11,859 nucleotides of DNA from JAWUWD01 sp034112085 (GTDB lineage Bacteria; Bacteroidota; Bacteroidia; Cytophagales; Cyclobacteriaceae), in NCBI GenBank assembly GCA_034112085.1, contig JAWUWD010000056.1, forward strand, positions 1 through 11,859, written 5' to 3'. Positions 6,970 to 11,859 of the stretch are shown here, one piece after another (the first letter of the stretch is position 1; every line of letters starts with the position of its first letter). Both the position numbers and the translations under genes were made by a program. The notes under the pieces are model-generated. The model saw nothing but the letters and a program-made list of their open reading frames with translations. It was not told the DNA's origin and made no database searches.

Positions 6970-8661
6970 ATGGCCCTGAAATTCTCACCTTATTTTCTTT
7001 TAATATCCGTTGTGCTTTTGGCATCTTCCTGCTCTGAGGACCCTGCTATTTTCAAAGAACAACGCACGGTATTCAAGATAGGTGACCATCCATCATGGGC
7101 CAAGAAGGTCTACAATGATAGCAATTGGGAAAGTAGGATAAAACTCATTCCGGAAGGCCAGGTTTTCTGGTCCAGAACCAAGATTGATATTCTAACCGCT
7201 CCCGAAGAATATCGGCCCTACGGCCTTCAAATAGAAGCCTATGGAGAATATGAAATTTTTTGGGATGGAGTTTTGATTGGAAAAAATGGAAATCCTGGAC
7301 AAGAGGTAGAACTTCCTCTTGCCGGTGAATTGTGGCTTACTTTCAGCATTCCTACCCATCTAACGACTGAAGGAAAACATGTGATGGCGTTACGATTAAG
7401 TAATTATTATTTTCCTGATCATGTAGGGAGATATGAACTGGAGATCGCTGAGTATAAGGATTTGCTCACCGATCTGCTCATTGAAACCTCCTACATGCAC
7501 GTTTTCGCGGGAGCTTTTTTCATCGCATCCATTTATTTTCTTTTTCTATTCCTGAGCAACAAGAAAGCGTATTCAACGCTCATTTTTAGTATTTGCTGTC
7601 TATTTGTTTTCGTCCTGGTATTGACCGTGTTTAACAGAGAATATTTGAGTATGCATTACAGTCTGCATGTCGTAAGATTACAAGTTATTCACATATTTTT
7701 GCTGGGAATTTCATTTTTGATACCATTCTATTTCTCCATACAGTTTCCGTATCCCAGACAAAAACTGTTACTAATTCTATATGCTGGAATTCTATTAATC
7801 ATTTTTCTTATCAGCCACCATGCCTATGATTTCACAGTGGTCAGTTCGGTCTTGAGTATGTGGATTTCCTCCTTTGGCATAGTAGTGTACGGGGCTTATA
7901 ATAAAGTAAGAGGTGCACGTTTCGTCCTTGTGACCTTACTTTTTCCAATAGTGATATATCTCGCCACTAGTTTTGTCACTAGTCTGTATGCAGGTCTGGG
8001 GCTTATACTTTTAGGCATGTTGTATTTATTATCTCTTAGAATCAAAGATCAGCGGCTTGCCTATGAAGATTCACTCGTTCAATCCACACGCCTGCGCCTG
8101 GAATTGCTGAAAAAGAATATTCAACCGCACTTTCTAATGAATACCTTGACCTCATTGATAGATTGGGTCGAAGAATCACCTCAAAAGGGCGTTTTGTTTA
8201 TAGAAGCATTGGCCAAAGAATTTGATCTTTTTAATCAAATAGAAAATCAAACATTGATTCCTATTGCTCAAGAAATAGCGCTTTGTCGTACACATCTTGA
8301 AATCATGGAGTACCGGCAAGAAATAAACTACTCCTTGCAAGAAGAAGGAATAGACCCAAAACAAAAAATACCTCCAGCCATTCTTCATACATTATTGGAA
8401 AACGGAATTACTCACAGTTTGCCTCTAGGAGATAACAGTATCAAATTTAAGCTGGTATTTGAATCGAATAGTAATTTCAAGTGTTATACCTTTTTAACAT
8501 TTGCTTCTACTAGTTTGAGACAAGCAACGAGTAATAGAGAAGATGGTACGGGACTGAAATACATAAAGGCTCGACTTACCGAAAGTTATCATTCGAATTG
8601 GGAACTTACCTCTGAACCAACAGATCACGGTTGGAAAAACACCATAAAGATATATTCCTAA
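6970..8661 (+). CDS. LytS-type sensor histidine kinase with sugar-binding-like sensor and 7TM domain
   Basis: A 563-residue membrane sensor kinase. A signal peptide with lipobox-like ASSC (Cys21) precedes an extracytoplasmic beta-rich domain (about 35-160; FWSRTKIDI near 66, GEYEIFWDGVLIGKNGNPG near 92) resembling jelly-roll, galactose-binding-like sensors. Seven hydrophobic helices (about 175-355) follow, as in 7TM-DISM receptors. A short coiled linker (360-380) leads to the LytS/YehU-type kinase domain (His_kinase family): phospho-acceptor His387 in KNIQPHFLMNTL, N-box LLENGITHS with Asn478, and a G-box GTGLKYIKARL near 526. The usual DxGxG segment before the G-box is not recognisable, so ATP binding may be weak or atypical. 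The stop is 4 bp before the response regulator start, so the two are surely co-transcribed. The ligand is unknown; the sensor domain suggests a glycan or other envelope-derived compound. Confidence 0.88.
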   Translation: MALKFSPYFLLISVVLLASSCSEDPAIFKEQRTVFKIGDHPSWAKKVYNDSNWESRIKLIPEGQVFWSRTKIDILTAPEEYRPYGLQIEAYGEYEIFWDGVLIGKNGNPGQEVELPLAGELWLTFSIPTHLTTEGKHVMALRLSNYYFPDHVGRYELEIAEYKDLLTDLLIETSYMHVFAGAFFIASIYFLFLFLSNKKAYSTLIFSICCLFVFVLVLTVFNREYLSMHYSLHVVRLQVIHIFLLGISFLIPFYFSIQFPYPRQKLLLILYAGILLIIFLISHHAYDFTVVSSVLSMWISSFGIVVYGAYNKVRGARFVLVTLLFPIVIYLATSFVTSLYAGLGLILLGMLYLLSLRIKDQRLAYEDSLVQSTRLRLELLKKNIQPHFLMNTLTSLIDWVEESPQKGVLFIEALAKEFDLFNQIENQTLIPIAQEIALCRTHLEIMEYRQEINYSLQEEGIDPKQKIPPAILHTLLENGITHSLPLGDNSIKFKLVFESNSNFKCYTFLTFASTSLRQATSNREDGTGLKYIKARLTESYHSNWELTSEPTDHGWKNTIKIYS

Positions 8662-8665
8662 GGAG

Positions 8666-9364
8666 ATGAACATATTAATCGTAGAGGATGAATCAAGAAT
8701 TGCTAAGAGAATAGAACGAATGACTCGTGATATTTTTGGTGATGCCTTAGAGTCGCTAACCCATATTAACACACTCCATGAGGCATTGAAGTTTATTGAA
8801 AATGGCTCATTGGATCTTGTACTCTTGGATTTGAATCTTAACGGTGAAAATGGTTTTGACATGCTTACTACAGCGGTTTCTGAATCGTTTCATACGATAG
8901 TTGTTTCCGCCAACAAAGAGCAAGCGCTGACTGCTTTTGAATATGGGGTGTTAGATTTTGTACCTAAGCCATTTAACAGAGATCGATTGGAGCAAGCTTT
9001 TAATCGGGCAATTACTAAAGAAAAAACAGAAGACAATAAGATTAAGCTTTTGGCTGTGAAAAAAAAAGGCAGGATACAGCTCATCCCTATTGAGGATTTA
9101 CTTTACATAAAAGGAGCTGGTCCCTATACTGAACTCTTTCTAACGGATGGAACCAAAGAACTGCATGATAAGTCACTCGAAAAGCTAGAACAGTTGTTAT
9201 CGTATTCTTTTGAACGCATCCATAAATCATACTTAGTGAAGATGTCTGAGATAAAGGATATTATTGTAGCATCTGGAAGCAAATATATGGCGGAGCTAAA
9301 AAATGGGGCACTTATCCCTATCGGAAGAACTAAATACAAAGACATAAAAGCGAAGTGGCTTTAA
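8666..9364 (+). CDS. LytTR-family response regulator
   Basis: A 232-residue two-component regulator. The receiver domain (1-about 120) has the acidic pair Glu7/Asp8, phospho-acceptor Asp55 in LVLLDLNLNGENGFD, Ser81 at the switch Thr/Ser position, and Lys101 in FVPKPF, so all key residues are present. The LytTR DNA-binding domain (about 129-232) includes IPIEDLLYIKGAGPYTELFL, RIHKSYLVKMSEI and the closing ALIPIGRTKYKDIKAKW. It is the partner of the kinase just upstream. An AAGGAG sits directly against the ATG with no spacer, straddling the kinase stop, which suggests translational coupling. The likely target is the direct repeat at 6883-6911 in the divergent promoter region. No clear terminator follows. 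Confidence 0.93.
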   Translation: MNILIVEDESRIAKRIERMTRDIFGDALESLTHINTLHEALKFIENGSLDLVLLDLNLNGENGFDMLTTAVSESFHTIVVSANKEQALTAFEYGVLDFVPKPFNRDRLEQAFNRAITKEKTEDNKIKLLAVKKKGRIQLIPIEDLLYIKGAGPYTELFLTDGTKELHDKSLEKLEQLLSYSFERIHKSYLVKMSEIKDIIVASGSKYMAELKNGALIPIGRTKYKDIKAKWL

Positions 9365-9587
9365 ACGCATTATTGAGATGGAAGAGACTAGAAACATCTG
9401 CAGTCAATTTATCGCACACATTTGCCTTTTCCTACCAGCCATCCTCAAAGTCAGTATCGAATACTCCAATAGAATATTGAACATTGTCTATCGCTGAAAT
9501 AATAAAGAAAGACTGTCCAAAGAGAATATGTGCGCAAGTAAGTTACTTTAACATCTTACCCAGGATAAGAGCTTGTATAAATAAATT

Positions 9588-9616
9588 ATTAGCAACTAAG
9601 TTTAACTGTTGCTAAT
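9588..9616. promoter_or_regulatory. Long inverted repeat upstream of Fur-family gene
   Basis: ATTAGCAAC and GTTGCTAAT form perfect 9-bp arms around 11 bp. The centre itself contains a small dyad (AGTT-T-AACT). It ends 72 bp before the Fur-family ATG. Without a following T tract it is more likely an operator than a terminator. It shares GCAA/TTGC half-sites with the dyad at 9657-9669. Binding by the downstream regulator is inferred. Confidence 0.45.
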
Positions 9617-9656
9617 CTGGTTAAAAGAAATATTGATTTTTTCTCGTTATTTATAC

Positions 9657-9669
9657 GCAATAAGGTTGC
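9657..9669. promoter_or_regulatory. GCAA-N5-TTGC dyad, candidate metalloregulator operator
   Basis: GCAA-TAAGG-TTGC is a 13-bp dyad ending 19 bp before the ATG of the Fur-family gene. It is just upstream of TACCTTTA (9677-9684), a 5-of-6 match to the specified bases of the Bacteroidota -7 element TAnnTTTG. Position and half-site similarity to the dyad at 9588-9616 suggest an autoregulatory operator. Confidence 0.4.
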
Positions 9670-9688
9670 ATTTATGTACCTTTACTGA

Positions 9689-10108
9689 ATGGAAAATGCG
9701 GACCGCCTAAAAAATATATTGAAATCTCACAATCTAAGAATTACCGATTGTAGACTTAAGGTTATAGAGTTTTTTTTATATAAAGAAACAGCATTATCAC
9801 AAGGCGATCTTGAAAGTAAACTTAAGCAATATGACAGAGTCACATTATATCGAACGCTTAGTAGCTTTTTAGATTCAGGAATTCTTCATAAAATACCAAA
9901 TGCAGCAGGAATAGCTACTTATGGCTTATGTCATGAAACTTGTTCACCGGATCATCACGATCATAATCACATTCATTTTAAGTGTAATAACTGTGGTGAA
10001 ACCGAATGTTTAGATGATAAATCAGTTCCTCCTGTGACCTTGCCAAAAGGCTATTTAATAAATGCGGTTAACATGATCGTAGATGGATTTTGTGCTAAGT
10101 GTGCATAA
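9689..10108 (+). CDS. Fur-family metalloregulator, Zur-like
   Basis: A 139-residue member of the ferric/zinc uptake regulator family, at the family's usual length. An N-terminal winged helix opens with LKSHNLRITDCRLKVIEFF and has recognition helix DRVTLYRTLSSFLDSGIL (about 49-66). The C-terminal dimerisation/metal domain carries HHDHNHIHF (89-97), the pair Cys99/Cys102, and a second pair Cys135/Cys138, the usual structural zinc Cys4 site. Extra Cys81, Cys85 and Cys107 may contribute. It should be a dimeric metal-dependent repressor in the cytoplasm. The adjoining TonB receptor, 3 bp downstream, has His-rich segments and resembles metal-uptake receptors, which favours zinc, but Fur- or other-metal specificity cannot be excluded from sequence. 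No Shine-Dalgarno is visible, and the predicted promoter lies so close to the ATG that the message may be leaderless or nearly so. Confidence 0.88.
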   Translation: MENADRLKNILKSHNLRITDCRLKVIEFFLYKETALSQGDLESKLKQYDRVTLYRTLSSFLDSGILHKIPNAAGIATYGLCHETCSPDHHDHNHIHFKCNNCGETECLDDKSVPPVTLPKGYLINAVNMIVDGFCAKCA

Positions 10109-10111
10109 CCC

Positions 10112-11859
10112 ATGCGATATATAGTTTTATGTTTCATATTGGGTTTTCAAGCGCTTGTCTTTGGGCAATCGAATTCATGTGATCGATCGGTACATGGCAA
10201 AATTATAGGTCTGGATACCAATGAACCTCTTCCATTTGCTACGGTTATTGTCTTAGGAACAAGTCAAGTAAGTGTCGCTTCTGAGAATGGTGATTTTACT
10301 ATCAATAATATATGTGAAGATGAAGTTCATCTTGAAATTAGATTTATTGGTTATAAAACGATTGTCCATCACCATGACTTTCATCACTCTAGCCCAATTA
10401 TCTATATGGCGGCTGATGAGACAGTCCTAGAAAGCATCATAATTGAAGATTTCAGGTCGGAAGAACTGCAATCACTTTCTATTCAGAGAAAAGAAATAAA
10501 CAAATTATCTCTTGTGAACTCTTCTATCGGAGAGTTGACAGCTGAATTAACTGGAGTTTCTACACTAAAGACTGGATCCAACATATCTAAACCAATGATA
10601 CATGGTCTGCATTCTAATCGAGTTCTCATTATCAATGATGGAGTCAGACATGCCTATCAAGTTTGGGGACAAGAGCACGCACCAGAAATCGATCCATCTC
10701 ACGTAGACGAAATAGAAGTTGTAAAAGGAGCTGGAACTGTCAAATATGGACCTGAGGCATTAGGCGGTGTAATCCTTTACAACTCAAAAAAGCCTGGCTT
10801 TGATAAAAAATTGAATGGGTCAGTTAGTTCCTCCTACCAAAGCAATGGTGGGGCAGTAAGCAACCAGATAAGCTTGGGGCAAGGCGCTCATCGTTTCGCT
10901 TGGAAAGTTGGCGCATTTGGCGTCTACCAAGGTGATCTGGAAGCTCCTGGTTATAATCTATCCAATACAGGAAAACGAGAATATGGAGGAAGTTTTAGTA
11001 CTCTTCTACATCAGCCAAAATTTGACCTCCAAATTTCTGGTAGTTATTTCGAGCAGGAGTTGGGCATTTTAAGAGGCTCCTTGGTTGGAAACCTTGTGGA
11101 CCTTCAGAACGCAATTGATAGAGCGGTTCCCAACCCAACATTCCCGTCAACGTACGAAATCAAGAATCCGAGACAAGACACTGAACACGGTCTATTAAAA
11201 TCTGATCTCTCTCTTTATTTGGGTAAGCATATTTTTAAATTTCAATACGGAATTCAGCGAAATATCAGAAAAGAGTTTGATATAAGAAGAGGTGAGTTGA
11301 ATGACCGTCCGGTTATTGACCTCAAGCTTCTCTCGCATACGCTAGCTACAGAATGGATACAACCTACAAAAGGGAAATGGAGTGGAAATTCAGGAGTTCA
11401 GTTATTCACTCAAAACAGTGCTAATAAACCTGGTTCAAATCCAGCTAATTTTGTACCTGACTATGATGTTTTCAATATTGGTGCTTATACCATCCAAACA
11501 TTGACATTAGATCAAACTACCTTTGAATTAGGAGCACGCTTTGATTTTCAAACGCTCAGTGCGGCAGATACCATAAGGAAAATAGTGACTTATTCCAATG
11601 AAGTAGCGTACTCCAATTTCACTTTTACAATGGGAGTGCATAAACAACTGAACGAAAGCATAGCTTTGTTCTCAAATATTGGATCTGCCTGGAGACCGCC
11701 CAATGTGGCTGAATTGTACTCCTTTGGATATCATTCTTCAAGGATTCAATTCGGTCTTTGGAGATATGAGCTTGAGCCCACCATATCAACTAATAATATT
11801 TTGAATGAATCCGATAAGGAAGTCCCCTCTGAAAAAAGCTTAAAATGGGTGACTGGAAT
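10112..11859 (+). CDS. TonB-dependent outer-membrane receptor, 3' end missing
   Basis: I translated this by hand from the ATG at 10112. The frame stays open for 582 codons to the right edge, so the gene is truncated by the window and not broken. A signal peptide (MRYIVLCFILGFQALVFGQ) precedes a carboxypeptidase-regulatory-like domain (about 24-100: VHGKIIGLDTNEPLPFATV, IRFIGYKT). The TonB plug follows (about 130-225: HGLHSNRVLIINDGVRHAYQ, EHAPEIDPSHVDEIEVVKG, YGPEALGGVI). The beta-barrel starts after that, with the conserved SAWRPPNVAELYSFG. This type imports metal complexes or cofactors across the outer membrane using the TonB-ExbBD system. A His-rich run (HHHDFHHSSP, near 88-97) in the N-terminal domain and the plug sequence around WGQEHAPEIDPS recall zinc/copper-type receptors. 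It starts 3 bp after the metalloregulator stop and is surely in its operon. Substrate zinc is inference. Confidence 0.88.
   Translation, partial: MRYIVLCFILGFQALVFGQSNSCDRSVHGKIIGLDTNEPLPFATVIVLGTSQVSVASENGDFTINNICEDEVHLEIRFIGYKTIVHHHDFHHSSPIIYMAADETVLESIIIEDFRSEELQSLSIQRKEINKLSLVNSSIGELTAELTGVSTLKTGSNISKPMIHGLHSNRVLIINDGVRHAYQVWGQEHAPEIDPSHVDEIEVVKGAGTVKYGPEALGGVILYNSKKPGFDKKLNGSVSSSYQSNGGAVSNQISLGQGAHRFAWKVGAFGVYQGDLEAPGYNLSNTGKREYGGSFSTLLHQPKFDLQISGSYFEQELGILRGSLVGNLVDLQNAIDRAVPNPTFPSTYEIKNPRQDTEHGLLKSDLSLYLGKHIFKFQYGIQRNIRKEFDIRRGELNDRPVIDLKLLSHTLATEWIQPTKGKWSGNSGVQLFTQNSANKPGSNPANFVPDYDVFNIGAYTIQTLTLDQTTFELGARFDFQTLSAADTIRKIVTYSNEVAYSNFTFTMGVHKQLNESIALFSNIGSAWRPPNVAELYSFGYHSSRIQFGLWRYELEPTISTNNILNESDKEVPSEKSLKWVTG

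Larger units (their letters stand above)
9365..9688. other. Non-coding stretch between response regulator and Fur-family gene
   Basis: This 324-bp interval has no convincing gene. The first half (9365-9580) contains only a 39-codon plus-strand reading frame (9378-9497) without family resemblance. It also contains a 34-codon start-less minus-strand reading frame ending near 9437 that has protein-like composition (includes FGQSFFIISAIDN and FDTDFEDGW) and could be a gene remnant. The second half holds two dyad symmetries (9588-9616 and 9657-9669) and the presumed promoter of the metalloregulator. I see no T-tract terminator for the two-component operon. Confidence 0.5.

Noticed and set aside
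8494..8862. 122-codon minus-strand frame across the kinase/regulator junction
   Set aside because: It lies opposite conserved kinase and receiver motifs and has no ribosome site or family resemblance.
9378..9497. 39-codon plus-strand reading frame after the response regulator
   Set aside because: No family resemblance, no convincing ribosome site, and it falls opposite the start-less minus-strand frame; probably chance.
9588..9616. Inverted repeat as terminator of the two-component operon
   Set aside because: No T tract follows on the plus strand, and it lies over 220 bp past the stop; an operator fits better.
1..11859. Insertion sequence, CRISPR array or phage genes explaining the duplications
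   Set aside because: No transposase, terminal inverted repeats with target duplications, spaced repeats or phage proteins were seen; the repeats are explained by gene duplication.

Overview
The window looks like a chromosomal segment of a Bacteroidota bacterium, most likely a marine or soil Cytophagales-type lineage. It is AT-rich and most genes lack a strong Shine-Dalgarno. It carries a MacB/FtsX-like permease with no ATPase gene beside it, PD40 (TolB-like propeller) exported proteins, a 7TM-DISM/LytS-type sensor kinase paired with a LytTR regulator, and a TonB-dependent receptor with an N-terminal carboxypeptidase-regulatory-like domain. Species cannot be fixed from sequence reading alone. 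I see no rRNA, tRNA, CRISPR array, insertion sequence or phage gene.

Left part (1-6808, all minus strand). In transcription order: an exported alpha/beta-hydrolase (esterase D-like) with C-terminal TPRs (6808-5594); a 22-codon scrap of a lost PD40 gene (5586-5521); an 8-TM MacB/FtsX-type permease (5480-3087); a secreted PD40 protein, PD40-C (3026-2148); a hairpin terminator; a PD40 lipoprotein, PD40-B (2055-1153), closely followed by a secreted PD40 protein, PD40-A (1130-252); a second, homologous terminator; and the 5' end of another exported protein (157-1, cut by the window edge). The PD40 genes, their signal peptides and their terminator/leader segments are recognisably duplicated from one another. 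The esterase gene is flanked by PD40-like DNA at its signal-peptide end and just past its stop, as if it had replaced the body of a fourth PD40 gene.

Middle (6809-9364). A 161-bp divergent promoter region separates the esterase operon from a plus-strand two-component pair: a lipoprotein-signal, 7TM, LytS-type histidine kinase and, 4 bp later, a LytTR response regulator. The divergent region contains a perfect 9-bp direct repeat with a 20-bp period. That is the architecture expected for a LytTR-regulator site, and it points toward the esterase operon. The economical reading is an envelope-sensing two-component system that controls its own region and the divergent esterase/permease/PD40 operon; this is inference.

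Right part (9365-11859). A 324-bp non-coding stretch holds two dyads with GCAA/TTGC half-sites. Next come a Fur-family, Zur-like metalloregulator and, 3 bp after its stop, a TonB-dependent receptor whose 3' end lies outside the window. This looks like an autoregulated metal-uptake operon, with zinc the best guess for the metal.
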